64,000 bases of DNA from Diphasiastrum complanatum. Taxonomy: Eukaryota; Streptophyta; Lycopodiopsida; Lycopodiales; Lycopodiaceae. The notes beneath the pieces are model-generated. The model worked only from the letters and a program-made list of their open reading frames with translations. It made no database searches and was not told where the DNA came from. The stretch covers positions 66,750,370 through 66,814,369 of the forward strand of contig CM055096.1 of assembly GCA_029204225.1 (NCBI GenBank), read 5' to 3'. This document shows positions 1 to 11,290 of the stretch, piece by piece. The translations under genes and the position numbers were made by a program. Position 1 is the first letter of the stretch. Each line of letters starts with the position of its first letter.

Positions 1-406
1 ATCAAAAAGCAGATTTCCTAGTGGCTAGGCTATTTACGAAAAAAATTTCATTTTTTTGAAAAAGTCAGTGCATGTCAAGTTAGATGCATGCAAGATGTTT
101 CGAAATGATTGTGATATGTCACAGTGCCTATGAATATGATGGATCGACCTTCTTAATCGATTTTTCACAGTTGGTCCATTTCGAACGGATTTCAAAAATC
201 CCAATTTTTTGTAGATTTTTAAACTTGGCCCTAAAAGTTGTTGTTGTTTAAAACAGTTTGATATTGATTTTGTGAAATTTGCTTAAATGAGTGAAAGGCT
301 TTGCTGAGTAATATCGGCCAGTTATGAAGGTTCTGAACATTTCACTTGTTAGTTGACGATTTGGATCTCAACTAATTAAGCTAATTTTGCATTTTAAAAA
401 ATTAAT
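1..406. other. AT-rich leader upstream of gypsy gag remnant
   Basis: No open coding sequence is visible. The stretch leads directly into the gag-like start at 407 and is probably the 5' untranslated leader or LTR edge of the gypsy element. No primer binding site could be placed, so the left boundary is unknown and may lie outside the window. Confidence 0.3.
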
Positions 407-469
407 ATGGCAGATGATAATGCAAATGCAGCTCTTGATGGTCAGGTGCCAATGCCTACCTATCTGTAG
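407..469 (+). pseudogene. gypsy gag N-terminal stub
   Basis: An ATG at 407 opens a 20-codon frame starting MADDNANAALDGQ and closed by TAG at 467. Downstream the same region can be read as a gag-like helix (ICQSLSQALNEINNM). The MAD(D/N)N start followed by a short helix is typical of plant gypsy Gag proteins. It is a stub because the frame breaks and the remaining Gag is deleted before the protease begins. Confidence 0.45.
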
Positions 470-544
470 ATTTGCCAGTCGTTAAGCCAAGCACTTAATG
501 AAATAAACAACATGAACACTTTAAGGGATCCCAAATGAACTACT

Positions 545-840
545 TTGTTTGAAAGGCATTGTTAAAGGACATGAAGTTAGTGTTTTAGTGGACAATGGAT
601 CGACTCATAATTTCATTAACTTTGGTCTTGTGCAGAAACTTGGCCTGGAAACTGAAGCCAGTAACCATAGATCTCGAGTATATCTAGCTTCAAGTGCGGA
701 GTTGGAGACATGGGATGTTAAAGTTCCCAAGACTTCTAGTTTGGATCCAAGATTATAGAGAGTTAATTGATTCCCATGTTTTAGATTTAGCATGTATGGA
801 CATAATTCTAGGATACGAGTGGTTATTTAATAAGCATCCT
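545..840 (+). pseudogene. gypsy retropepsin-like aspartic protease
   Basis: The frame beginning at 549 reads KGIVKGHEVSVLVDNGSTHN, the classic plant gypsy protease entry with a D-x-G-S/T core; here the core is DNGST. A TAA/TAG break follows at about 756. A shifted frame at 781-835 still encodes the protease tail motif MDIILGYEWL (compare D-(V/I)-(V/I)-L-G-x-x-W-L). The enzyme would cleave Gag-Pol; this copy is frameshifted and inactive. It lies directly upstream of the RT in the expected order. Confidence 0.75.
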
Positions 841-901
841 AAGAAAGATAGATTTTGAGAAGCATGTTCTCTCTTTTCAGGAGGGTGAAGAAATAGTTAT
901 A

Positions 902-1975
902 TTGTTTGGAGACAATTATGAACATCCAGCTGAGATGAGCTCATTTACTAATGTAATGGAGATTTTTTATTCGAAGTATGAAGCTTATTCTTTATTTGCT
1001 AAGCCAATTTTGGATTTATCTGAAACGTATCTAAGTAGTTGTGGATTGTCAAAGATTCCTAACTGTGTAGACTTAGATCAGGAGAAAATTGAAAAGAATA
1101 AGATATTGTTTGAATTTAAAGAATTTTTTCTAGAAGAATTACCTCATGGAATACCGTTGTCCAGATCGGTAGACCATAAAATTGAGTTTACTCCAAGCAG
1201 TTTACGACCATATCGGTTTTCTCCAAAAGAGATACAAATTACTAAGCAAATTGAAAATTATTTGAAGATGGGTCATCTTCAACCAAGTAAGTCACCATGG
1301 GGTACTAATGTTCTTTTAAAAGCGAAGAAAAATGGAGGCTTCCGTTTGTGTGTTGACTACAAGAGGTTGAATAAGGTAACTATTAAAAATAAATATCTTT
1401 TGCCTTGTATGGATGATCTGGTAGATCGATTAGGTGCAGCTAAATACTTCACAAAGATAGATCTTAGAACCAGATATCATCGGATTAGGATTCATTTGAA
1501 TGATGTGCAAAAGATAGGCTTTCAGATGAGATTCAATCATTATGAATTTCTTGTGCTTCCTTTTGGGTTCAAATGCACCAACTACGTTCAACAGACGATG
1601 AACGACCTTTTGGGTCCATATCTAGGAAAGTGTGTGGTTGTATTCTTAGATGACATTCTCATCTACAGTAGGACACTTAAGGAGCATTTGGGTCATCTTA
1701 AGACAGTCTTAGAAATTCTCAGACGAGAGAAACTGTATGCTAAAGAATCCAAATGTGAGTTCTTTAAGCATAAGTTGTTGTACCTGGATCATAAGATCAC
1801 CCGTAGTGGGTTGAAGATAGATGAGAGTAAGGTCAAGACCGTGCTTGAGAGGCAGATACCAAAGACGATTAGAGAAGTTAAATCTTTTCTTGGTTTTATA
1901 GTTTTCTTTCGTAAGTCAATTGAAGATTATGCTAAGGTAGCAGCACCCTTAAATAATTTGACTTTTTCAATCTAG
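902..1975 (+). pseudogene. gypsy reverse transcriptase (RVT_1), truncated
   Basis: An open frame of 357 codons carries the Ty3/gypsy RT. Visible landmarks, in order: an N-terminal pol linker, FRLCVDYKRLNKVTIKNKY (fingers), FTKIDLRTRYHRIRI (palm, first catalytic Asp), VLPFGFKCT, the catalytic VVFLDDILIYS motif with both Asp residues intact near 1640-1660, and KCEFFKHKLLYLDHKIT (thumb). The usual FDLRSGYHQI motif is altered (FDL to IDL, SGY to RTRY). The frame stops at 1975 just before the RNase H domain. The ATG at 902 is not a true start, because pol is made as a polyprotein. Confidence 0.9.
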
Positions 1976-3302
1976 ATCTCCGATATATGTGGAGACAAAG
2001 TCTGTTAATATCCATAAAGTTGTGGATTTCTTGCATATGCATTAAGTGTCGCAAGTGGCTCGTAATTGTATCCGGAGTGTTTAGGATAGAGCTAAGCACT
2101 TTGCCGATCTTAAGAAGTCTCCCATGTGCAAAAAGTACAAAAAGGACCAAGAGTGGATCCTAATCTGATCCTCAAGAGGGATTGGTTGTCAGATTACTTG
2201 ATCTATCAATCTACTTCAAATTAAGATCAATCTAGATCAATTCTAGACACAAATCCTAACAAGAACAATCACTAATTGAAGGTAAGTGTACTTTCTGGTT
2301 TCACACGTGTGAAACACTGTCTGAGTACGGACTTCAGCCTGAAAATCAAGGACACATTGATAGAACCTCAAAACAATCAAAGCAAATGTAGACAAATGGA
2401 GAGAATCACTCAAAATTGCTTCCAAAACCAAGATTGGCGTCTCACATTGATTATGGCCAAATGTGGCTCTATATATGGGAGCTCGTGGTACTGATCATCC
2501 CTCTGATCCCACATGTGTGAAGGTGCTTTGTCATATGATGATTCATCATGCAAAACTGAAACTTAGACAAAACCTTCTATTTTGAGCACTTTTGGTCCAT
2601 TTTCCTTCTATATGGAGATCTACTTGGAAATCTTCTAGAAGTCAAAATTCGCCTACTTCAACTTATTCCACACATGTGAGCTGTCCTCTACACATGTGAT
2701 ATGACACCTAACCAAAGGATGTAGCTCATGCAATCAATAGATTGATGCCATGTGTCATATGTCTAGAAAACTAGTTTTTTGGCCTTTTTAGCCACTAGAA
2801 CTTGAATTAAATCATATGTACAACCTATATGATTATGGTACATGACAAGTACACTATTTTCACACGTGGGAACAGGCTCCACACATGTGTGTTTATCTAT
2901 ATACAAGATTTTTGGCCTCTACCAAGCTTATTTTTGCATTTTTGACATCCTAGAGATTTTAAAGTTGATGACTAGGTATATCTTAGAATACCTAGGGATT
3001 CTAATGTCCTGTACAAGGGAATCAGAATAATTCTTGACGTGGATAGTCGGTCACTCCAGTTGTATGTGGTTATTAGTTATGCTACGTCATTCTGGACGTG
3101 GTCGTTACAAGTAATTAATAGTCATATAAGGGCCCAGACCTATAATTGGACATAGGAGCACTTGCATGGTGATTGACTGTTATAATGCAAGAATAGGAGG
3201 TCAATAGTTTAATATAGGTTGCATGGAGATCCTAAGGAGAATATTCTCGTCTCTTGGAGAGAATATTTACCATGGAAACTCGCCCATCACCCTATTGGAA
3301 TT
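1976..3302. other. Non-coding stretch with repeated CACGTG/CACATGTG palindromes
   Basis: No gene is recognised. Six short sequences built on CACACGTG or CACATGTG occur between 2299 and 2892 (listed separately). The rest is AT-rich DNA with only short unconvincing frames. Confidence 0.4.
2299..2892. repeat. Cluster of six CACGTG/CATGTG palindromic motifs
   Basis: A perfect 16-bp palindrome TTTCACACGTGTGAAA lies at 2299-2314. Related motifs follow at 2511-2520 (ACATGTGTGA), 2671-2680 and 2691-2700 (CACATGTGAG/T), 2861-2870 (CACACGTGGG) and 2881-2890 (ACACATGTGT). CACGTG is the plant G-box core and CANNTG the E-box core. Whether these act as regulatory sites, for example in an old LTR, is not shown by the sequence. 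Confidence 0.5.
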
Positions 3303-3834
3303 TCAGACTCTTGTGCTTCCATCCAAAATGGCACTCGGCCACCTATTGCACAAGAAATTGGCACACAACAAAGTTTGATCCCAAAATGGTTTATCAAGAT
3401 TAGCACTTAACCTCATGGCTTTGGCACTCTCACAAAGAGTCCTATTCTTCCTCTCAACCACTCCATTTTGTTGTGGGGTCCTTGGTGTTGTATACTCCCT
3501 CTTGATCCCATGCTCATCACAAAAAGCCTTGAACTTGGTAGATAATGTACTCACCACCATTGTCACTCCTCAAGCTCTTGATCTTTGTGGAAAATTGATT
3601 CTCCCTTGCATTCTTGAACTTGACAAAAATATCAAACTCTTCACCTTTGCTCTTTAGTAGATAGATCCAACAAAATCTACTAAAATCATCAATGAAAGTT
3701 ACATACATCTTAGCTCCACTATTGCTAGTTGTAGTAATTTCATGAATATTCGAATGTACAACCTGAAGACATAGATGGGAACTTGAAGAATGGGAATATT
3801 GACTTAGTTCAAGTCCTAGAAAATCTAAAGTCAA
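3303..3834 (-). pseudogene. Ty1/copia integrase fragment (frameshifted)
   Basis: Two overlapping minus-strand frames (3834-3517 and 3566-3303) together give a copia integrase core. Landmarks: VVHSNIHEI (the first catalytic Asp of the HSD motif is Asn), MYVTFIDDFSRFCWIYLLKSK, LRSDNGGEY (second Asp) and PQQNGVVERKNRTL (catalytic Glu), then AKAMRLSANLDKPFW. A frameshift lies near 3520-3566. The sequence matches the copia pieces at 7,785-8,517 (+) and 10,070-11,290 (-), so these are remnants of one subfamily. Confidence 0.85.
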
Positions 3835-3947
3835 AGATAGTCACCCACTGTCAAGTACAGTTGTCACCCACTATCAAGTGCACTATCAGATGCATGATGA
3901 GACCTCCAACACGTAAAACACTGGAACCACCTATAGTAGGGAAGGTG

Positions 3948-4126
3948 GATCCAAACATGCTAGATCACTACTACCCTCAAGTAGACATACTGATAGGTGG
4001 CCTAGTAATCTTAGGGGCCATAGTTGATGTAGGGTCACAGTGAACATTATCAACCTGGGACTATTAGATCGACTCGGGTTCACTTTAGAGCCAGCTACCC
4101 TAATAGCCCTGACACTATAATTTCAA
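3948..4126 (+). pseudogene. Retroviral-type aspartic protease fragment
   Basis: One frame ends GAIVDVGSQ at the TGA at about 4041. A +1 frame continues VNIINLGLLDRLGFTLEPAT. Joined, this matches the layout of a retropepsin-like protease (hydrophobic-D-x-G-S followed by N-(I/L)-I and LxxLG). It probably comes from a gypsy element. It lies directly before the copia integrase tail at 4125, so it belongs to a different element. Confidence 0.4.
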
Positions 4127-4587
4127 GTATGGCATGGACACAAGCCTAGTGTCAGTCATCTAAGAATCTTTGGTTGTATGTGTTTCATTCATGTTCCTAA
4201 ACAGCTTAGGAAGAAATTGAACCAGAGGTCATGACTTTAAACAACCATTGACATATGATGATGTGTCATTTCATCCTATTCTACATAGCATCGAATCTTC
4301 CCATCATGATGTCCCTTCTGCAGAACCTACAGCCATAGCTATAGAAGCCGAGCAACCGATAGCACCTATCAAAAGACCATATCAAGCTAGCTCGAGCAAG
4401 TTTGGAGAAATTCAAGAAGCGACACCATTCAAATATGGTCAACCGATTGTTCAAAGATCCTCGAGAATTCGAACAGTCCCTGAGAGGTACACAATTCAAC
4501 CATTCTAGACTTCATCTGGAGATCCAGAGACCCTAGCCGAAGCTATTAAGTGAAGTAGAAAGAAGCAACGGAAAGCGAGTATAACTC

Positions 4588-5536
4588 ATGTCGAACCAAA
4601 CCTGGACACTGGTCGACTTCTCCACTCACAATAGAGTTATCGACAACAAGTGGATCTTCAAGAAGAAGATCAACTCTGATGGTTCCATTGCAAAATGGAA
4701 AAGCAAGGCTGGTGGCCAAAAGATTCACTCAAATCCAGGGAGTGGATTATCAAGAAATATTCAGTTCTGTTGTCAAAATGTAGTCAATCAGGGTTCTCAT
4801 TGCACTTGCAGCCACCGAAGACCTCAACATGCAACTGATGGATGTCAAGACAGCCTTTCTCAATGGCTATTTCAAAGAGGAGCTGTACACCTTCCAACCT
4901 GAAGGATTCTAAGTCAAAGGCCAAGAGCACAAAGTGTGCAAGCTGCACAAAGCAATCTATAGTTTGAAACAAGCCGCAAGAGCTTGGTTCAAACGAATTA
5001 ATGCTTATCTTGTTCAACTAGGTTTTACAAACAATTCAGCTGACTACAATGTTTATTCCAAACACATAGATGCCAATTCAGTTCACATAGCTCTATACAT
5101 AGATAATGCATTCATTTTGTCTAATGACACATTCTTACTGCACACTACTACGAGTGATCTATCAAAATAATTTGACATGATTGACTTAGGCGTTGTTCAT
5201 TCACTGTTAGGAATGCATATCACTAGATATAGATTACATAAAAAGATCTATCTTAGCCAGCACAATTATCTAGAGATTGTTCTGAGAAAAAAAATTATGT
5301 CTAATTGCAAACCAGTCAATACACCAATGAATCCATGTATGATATTGACCAAACCTTCCTGTGCCAACACCGAAAGTGAGATACTCGACTTGTCGAAGTA
5401 TCCTTATCACTCACTAGTAGGATCTTTGTTGTATGCCACGCTGTGCACCAGACCAGATCTTGCATACACTATCTGCACATTAAGTCAATTCATGTCTAAT
5501 CCCAGGATCTTACATTGGAAAGCATTAAAGGAGTGA
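4588..5536 (+). pseudogene. copia reverse transcriptase, degenerate
   Basis: Pieces in three frames give NQTWTLVDF, VIDNKWIFKKKINSDGSIAK, MCKLHKAIYSLKQAARAWFK and MIDLGVVHSLLGMHITR, ending at RPDLAYTICTLSQFMSNP. The catalytic Y-x-D-D box is altered to YIDN (5095-5106): the second Asp codon GAT is now AAT. Frames break near 4720, 4905 and 5170. The fingers-palm-thumb order matches RVT_2. Confidence 0.85.
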
Positions 5537-5579
5537 TGAAATACATTCAAGAAAGTATAGATTAGATATTATGCTATGA

Positions 5580-6290
5580 TGGAAATGTTATCGACCCAAT
5601 GGTTCTTCGAGGCTACTCTGACTCAGATTTGGGAGGAAACATCTCTACAGCCATTAGAACAATTACCTTCTCGATGCACATGTGAATGGATCTATGATAC
5701 TCTCGAAAAAACAACAAAAAATGGTGAACACGTGACAGAACAAGAGTGATTTACTCGTGATTGTTCATAGCAGGTAAGTAATGTTTTAATTTGAAAAGGG
5801 TGATATAAATTTGTTTATTCTAGTTCTTCTAGTTCTAAATCCTAAACCCTAAAATGTTCAAGATATGTTGTGTTAAATTTTCAAGATATGTTGTGCCAGT
5901 ACAAAACATACAATGCCATGTGGGCATACGAATATCACTTTCATGTTGGGGCATTGACACCAAAAGGTCTCTTTCTGGCAGGGGAATTCGAGGAAGCAGA
6001 AGCCAGTGGTGTTTTCTTCGACCAAAGCAGAGTACATCGTAGCATGTCAAGCTTCAAAAGAAGCTATATGGATCAAATTATTACTCTATGATTTACATCA
6101 CACTCAATTTCAACCTACTACCATTCTGTGTAATAACTTGACCTGTATTTCACTGTCATTGAATCTCAGATTTCATGGCAAGTCAAAGCACATTGAAATC
6201 CAATACCACTTCATTCAAAAAAAGGTTTTCTCAGGACAAATAATCATAGGTTTTGTCTTCTCATCTAATTTTTACAGGAATCATAGTTTT
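5580..6290 (+). pseudogene. copia RNase H, split by unrelated DNA
   Basis: The first part reads GYSDSDLGGN (compare GYxDxDWAG) at about 5610 and ends near SKKQQKMV at 5700-5730. The second part restarts at about 5988 with KQKPVVFSSTKAEYIVACQA and ends SKHIEIQYHFIQKKV. Because KKQ(Q)K-(M/P)-V appears on both sides, the gap of about 260-290 bp either separates fragments of two elements or is an insertion. The intervening DNA holds a CCTAAACCCTAAA motif near 5,838 and no gene. Confidence 0.75.
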
Positions 6291-6944
<654 letters not shown>

Positions 6945-7784
6945 AAGTATAATAAAAAGAATTCCAACAATTAGCAAATCCAAATAAAATAAAGATCCAA
7001 ATAAAACATGAGAGATGAATCAAGAAAGAAGAGCAAGGACATCCAATTTCAATTCGATAGAGGTTCCAACTGCTTTGATTTATTGAAATGAATATGTAAA
7101 ATGAATCACAAAGTACCACTATATATAGTGGATTGTAGGGATTTGGCCTCAAATCCTATTGGTCAGTGTCTACCTCTCTTATTATTTTAAATTTGACATT
7201 TCGGAGAAAGATTACCCTTTTTATTCACTAACTTGACTATTAGGCCTTGCAACATTTAATTCCCACAAAAAGGCCTAAAGTCCTTTTATTAACTTTTAAC
7301 TAATCAAATAATTATGTGATCATCGGGTTGGACTTACAAATGTAGAGTGCCAAATCTCTCTCACTTATTAACTTCTAATAAATGAATAATGTAATTAGGG
7401 TTGCCTTGATATCCTCAAACCCTCCAATAGTATCCCCACCAAAACTGGTGGCAGTCCCACGACACCTCGTGAGTCTTATTTCGGGCTCTAATTAGCCTCA
7501 CGTCGGACTTTTATTAGGTGGTACTGGAGTTTTTCCATGAATTTCAGGCACGACTCATTGAAATCTCGTGATGTGGATAAAAATACTTGTGAGCCTCGGA
7601 CAACCAATTTGATGTCATCCATGCAATGAATTTCTGCTCCCAAGTTCCACCCAACATCGCCGCACGGTAATATAGTCCGGATAATGGTAGCTGATCAGGA
7701 ACTTTGTCTGATGCATAGGAAGATTTGGGTCAAAGCACAAGGCAGGTAGGCAATCGTCCCATCTCGTAGGAATAGAATGCAAGA
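6945..7784. other. Intergenic, nothing recognised
   Basis: AT-rich sequence without supported coding potential. The last about 100 bp before 7785 lose similarity to copia, so the 5' breakpoint of the next copia piece is near 7780. Confidence 0.4.
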
Positions 7785-8517
7785 GAGGTCCAATTCAACA
7801 TGAAATCAAGTGCTTGAGGAGTGACAATGGTGGTGAGTACATATGCCAAGTTCAAAGCATTTTGTGATGCAAATGGGATCAATAGGGAGCTCACAAGTCC
7901 AAGAATACCACAACAAAATGGATTGGCCGAAAGAAAGAATATAACCTTATGTGAAGGAGCCAAAGCTATGAGGTTAGGAGCCAATTTTCCTAAACCTTTT
8001 TGGGGTGAGGCTTTGTTGTATGCCAATTATTTATGTAGTAGGTGGCCAAGTGTTGTTTTGAATGGAAAGACACCTTTTTAGATGTTATTTGGTAGAAGGC
8101 CTAATGTCAAGTATTTCAAAACTTTTGGATGTGTATGCTATATCAACATTACTCTTGATGATAGGACAAAGGAGGATCCATCTTCAAATAAAGGTATATT
8201 TGTTGGCTATAGTGAGGTGAGCAAAGCTTACAAAGTTTACATTCCTTCAACTAAGAAAGTGGTCATAGAAAGAGATGTCATTTTTTTATCAAGGAAACAT
8301 TTCAAAGGTTAATTCTAATGGTGATGTAGCTATTGGATCTAACATTCTTGATGTTGATGACAATGTTGATGATACTTTGGATGGTGATGGTGAAGAGGCA
8401 TCTTCAAGTCAAAAGCCAAGGAGGACATCAAGGCAAAGGCAAAAACCATCAAGGCTCACATATGATGAGAATGGTAAGCAAGTGGAAGTTATTCATTTTG
8501 CATTTCTCACATATTGA
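7785..8517 (+). pseudogene. Ty1/copia integrase and linker fragment
   Basis: The region encodes LRSDNGGEY at about 7815, FKAFCDANGINREL, PQQNGLAERKNITL (catalytic Glu), AKAMRLGANFPKPFW, then after a TAG at 8080 the integrase C-terminal KTFGCVCYINITL..KGIFVGYSE..KVYIPSTKKVVIERDVIF. An acidic linker (DVDDNVDDTLDGDGEE) and SRQRQKPSRL follow. The part before LRSDNGGEY is missing and no RT follows, so the element is truncated at both ends of the domain set. It is closely related to the fragments at 3,303-3,834 and 10,070-11,290. Confidence 0.85.
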
Positions 8518-8623
8518 ATCTTCTTGTGTAGATGAGGCTATGCAAGTGAATTGTGGTTTTTATGGAATGGAAGCAACTAATGGATCTGGAACATAAGTTT
8601 TTTTCAATGGCTTTGATAATCAA

Positions 8624-9067
8624 GTGGAAGATCAAGAGGTTGATCTTGAAGGGCTTCAACAACACAAAAGAAAAGGTGGCAATTTGGAGCTAGTCAAGAG
8701 AACAAAAGGGAAGTCAAATGGCAAAGATACTTTGGAATTTTTGCAGGTATTTGAAGACTCAAGTAAGGTCAAGGGAGCAGCAAAGACGTGTTGGTTAAAG
8801 TTACTTTACTTGTTCTATCTCGTGTTTGAGCAATTTCATGTGAATGTGTGCAAATTGTCAAGATATGGTGAAACTAGCTATATTGTTTTGCATCATTTTG
8901 ATGTTGGAGTTGTACTAGCATTCTTGGCTATTTTTGTTGATGGAAATGAAGCTAATGGAGGCTCATTATATCACTCATTCATGGCTAAGTTCTCAAGTGT
9001 TGAGGATATCTTGTGTCAAGATGGCAACAGATGCTCATTCATGGAGTTTCATGGTGGAGACATATGA
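8624..9067 (+). other. Unrecognised 147-codon ORF inside copia remnant
   Basis: The frame starts MEDQEVDLEGLQQHKRKGG, is Lys/Glu-rich for about 50 residues, then has two hydrophobic stretches (LLYLFYLVFEQF and VVLAFLAIFV). I recognise no family. It lies between the copia linker and a putative polypurine tract, where the RT should be. It is more likely a chance frame in decayed or rearranged internal sequence than a gene. Confidence 0.2.
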
Positions 9068-9310
9068 AGGAAGGACAAATATGGAGGAGACATGCAAGCA
9101 TTGGTTGATTACACACATTTATTGTTTGGTTGTTGTAATTTTCAGAGAGTTCAAAGTTGGAAGCATGGAAGAATCATCGCATTTACATTCTATTTGGTTC
9201 TTCATGTTCTAGTTACATCTTGATATGAAAAATTGATAATAGAAATAGTGAAGTATCCAATTCGGACACTATTGTCTATATCAATCATGAATGATTCTGT
9301 TTTGGAAATT

Positions 9311-9366
9311 ATAAAACCTTAGAAAGGAGGTCTGTACTTATAACGGAGATCATTCTAAGGTTTTAT
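9311..9366. repeat. Perfect 14-bp inverted repeat (stem-loop)
   Basis: ATAAAACCTTAGAA (9311-9324) is repeated inverted as TTCTAAGGTTTTAT (9353-9366) with a 28-nt loop. It lies about 35 bp upstream of the putative polypurine tract. It may be a small foldback in the retroelement 3' region; no function is shown. Confidence 0.7.
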
Positions 9367-9398
9367 TAAAGTTGTACGGTTAAAACTATGATAAGACT

Positions 9399-9720
9399 AG
9401 TTGAAGAGGGAGTGTGAAGAAAATCAACTAGTTTTGGTATTTGTTAAATTTTGGCATATTGAGTCCAATTGTACATAACAACTTAGAGATAGTTAAAAAT
9501 AGTATCCTTAATATTAGTATATAGGTGGATTAGGTCGAATTTGGACCCACCTAATTGGTTAGAAGAGATACAATGAATCTAGTCAAGTTAGTCTAGGTTT
9601 TCGACAAGTAACTAGAAACTTCAATAAGTTGATAAGCTATAGGCAATATCATCCAAATAGGTCAAGAAGCTACTATAACTAGGCATACAAGCGTGAGAGA
9701 AATTCATCTCTCTCATTCAT
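9399..9720 (+). mobile_element. Putative copia polypurine tract and 3' LTR start
   Basis: The purine-rich run GTTGAAGAGGGAGTG ends at about 9415 and is followed by TGAAGAAAATCAACTAG, the layout of a copia polypurine tract next to an LTR beginning TG. The LTR end could not be fixed because no second copy is present. A match elsewhere would be needed to confirm it. Confidence 0.4.
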
Positions 9721-9990
9721 TCTTATGAGATATATATCTTTTGGTTTCTACATCAATCTCTTGCATCTTGGTGGTGATATAGTGAATTTTTGTTTGTAGA
9801 ATGTTGTTTTTCTTATGTATATGAATCCACACGTGTGAGTACTGATATTGCCTATGCCACGACGAAATAGATGGAAGGATTGTGGTCTTACTTTGGATAG
9901 AATTATCATCCATACACCAAACTGGCCAATCATCTATCAAAGATTCCATAGAGCTCTCCAAGCCTATGCCCATGAGTATCTTTTTTCACC

Positions 9991-9991
<1 letters not shown>
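9721..9991. other. Intergenic or LTR-derived, nothing recognised
   Basis: No gene is seen. A CCACACGTGTGAG palindrome at about 9828-9840 resembles the motif cluster at 2299-2892. Confidence 0.3.

Positions 9992-10068
<77 letters not shown>
9992..10068. repeat. (GA)n microsatellite
   Basis: About 38 GA units run without interruption. The right edge lies directly against a copia integrase reading frame on the minus strand (DDLSRFCWVY), which is cut off there. Confidence 0.98.
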
Positions 10069-10070
<2 letters not shown>

Positions 10071-10276
10071 ACACCCAACAAAATCTACTTAAATCATCAA
10101 TAAATGCATCTTAGCACCACCTTTCTGATTGTAGTAACTCCATGAATATCACAAAGGCGTAATGATAAACAAATCCACTTTGACTTTGATAAAGCACATT
10201 GCTCACAAACATGATTCATGCTAGTTAGAGATTTTGGAAGACCAAACACAACTTGCCTTTTTGCCATTACCTCCAA

Positions 10277-10576
10277 TTACTTGAAGTTGAGATGCCCCAA
10301 TCTCTTGCACCATACCTCTTGCATTGACAATCGCTCCTTTACCATACATCCAACTTGGTTAGCCACAACACAAGCATCAAGTTTGAACAATTTACCTTGC
10401 CTCTTCCCTTTCGCAATCACTTCCTTCTTAATCAAGCAAACATCTCCATCAAACTCCACCTTAAGACCTTTGTCAAGGCTCTTAGTGATTGATGGAATGA
10501 ACAAAACATTCTTCAAATTCACATTCGTATTAGTAGAGAGAGAAATAGGAATTGTGCAATCTCTTTGATTGCACAC
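10277..10576 (-). pseudogene. copia GAG-pre-integrase domain
   Basis: The 99-codon frame shows VNLKNVLFIPSITKSL (compare LxxVLyVPxLxxNLLS) and ends EVWCKRLGHLNFK (compare LWHxRLGHLN), the two hallmarks of the protease tail and GAG-pre-integrase segment in copia Pol. The integrase follows at lower coordinates after a break. Confidence 0.8.
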
Positions 10577-10803
10577 TCACCATCATTGGCCCTGTAGATC
10601 ACCTTCTTGTCACCTTCATATGCTACCAATAATGAGTAATACACCTTATGAAATGTCATATGTGAGCGGGCTTCACTATCAATTCACCAAGGATCAATAT
10701 CTCCTTGATTAGCCAAAAAACAAGAAGACATAACAAAGGAATCATTGCAGTTTCGTTCATCAACACCATCCTCATCTAGAGTTAGATTGCTCTTCTTCTC
10801 ACC

Positions 10804-11285
10804 TTAATCTCTTTTCTTCTTGAAGCACTCACTAGAAAAATGTCCTTTGACTCCACAATAGAAGCAATTTAGCTTAGATTTATCTCTCTTCTTGCCAATA
10901 AAAGTATAAGGCTCACATTGATCTTGCCCTTTAGACCATTTGCCTTTACCCTTGCCCTTTGATAACATGGCCTCCTCCTCTTCAACTTGAGATTTGGAAG
11001 TGGATCCTCCTCTTGATAGAAGCCCAAACTCCTCACTCACCAAGATTTCTTGCAAGTCCTTCATACTTGGCAATGTTTTTTGAATAGCAAAACTTTGAAC
11101 AAGATTAGCATGATCATCCAACAAGCCATTAAAAACTACTTGAAGAAATTCCATCTCCTTAATGCTTTCATCAATACATGCTAACTCATCATTTAATGCT
11201 TTAACCCTCAAAACAAAAGCATGAGCACTTTCATCTTTCTTTTGGCAATCACAAAGTGAGGCAAAAAACCATCCAACAATCTAGG
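10804..11285 (-). pseudogene. copia Gag with CCHC zinc knuckle
   Basis: The frame 11,211-10,804 has the UBN2-type Gag helices (KALNDELACIDESIKEMEF, VFNGLLDDHANLVQSF), a Lys/Gly-rich segment and a CCHC knuckle CFYCGVKGHFSSEC (C-x2-C-x4-H-x4-C) that would bind element RNA. The frame can be extended upstream of its first Met to about 11,285 (KKDESAHAFVLRV), so the true start is lost. It ends KKKRD before a stop at about 10,804. Confidence 0.85.
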
Positions 11286-11290
11286 ACCTT

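Larger units (their letters stand above)
407..1975 (+). mobile_element. Ty3/gypsy retrotransposon remnant (gag start, protease, RT)
   Basis: Three collinear pieces of a Ty3/gypsy polyprotein lie here: a short gag N-terminus, an aspartic protease and a reverse transcriptase. The rest of gag, including any nucleocapsid zinc knuckle, is missing between about 470 and 545. Everything downstream of the RT thumb (RNase H, integrase, 3' LTR) is absent. In life such an element makes a Gag-Pol polyprotein that assembles cytoplasmic particles, copies its RNA and integrates the cDNA. This copy cannot do so alone. The sequence after 1975 loses all similarity, so the 3' breakpoint is at about 1975-1990. 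Confidence 0.85.
4125..6290 (+). mobile_element. Ty1/copia pol remnant 1
   Basis: This is a collinear but heavily mutated copia pol: integrase C-terminus (SHLRIFGCMCFIHVPKQLRK, 4140-4200), linker (4248-4508), reverse transcriptase (4588-5536) and RNase H (5580-5710 and 5985-6290). There are at least six stops or frameshifts. No LTR or polypurine tract was found. About 280 bp of unrelated DNA separates the two RNase H pieces. The domain order INT-RT-RH identifies copia rather than gypsy. Confidence 0.85.
10069..11290 (-). mobile_element. Ty1/copia gag to integrase remnant, minus strand
   Basis: Read on the minus strand, the pieces are in order: Gag (11,285-10,804), an interrupted protease region, GAG-pre-integrase (10,576-10,277) and the first part of the integrase (about 10,150-10,069), which ends abruptly at the (GA)n array. 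RT and RNase H are missing. It matches the integrase fragments at 3.3-3.8 kb and 7.8-8.5 kb, so three broken copies of the same subfamily lie within 8 kb. Confidence 0.85.

Noticed and set aside
902-1975. Reading the first RT as an endogenous pararetrovirus
   Set aside because: The preceding gag stub and protease layout are those of plant Ty3/gypsy elements, and no movement-protein or coat signature is present.
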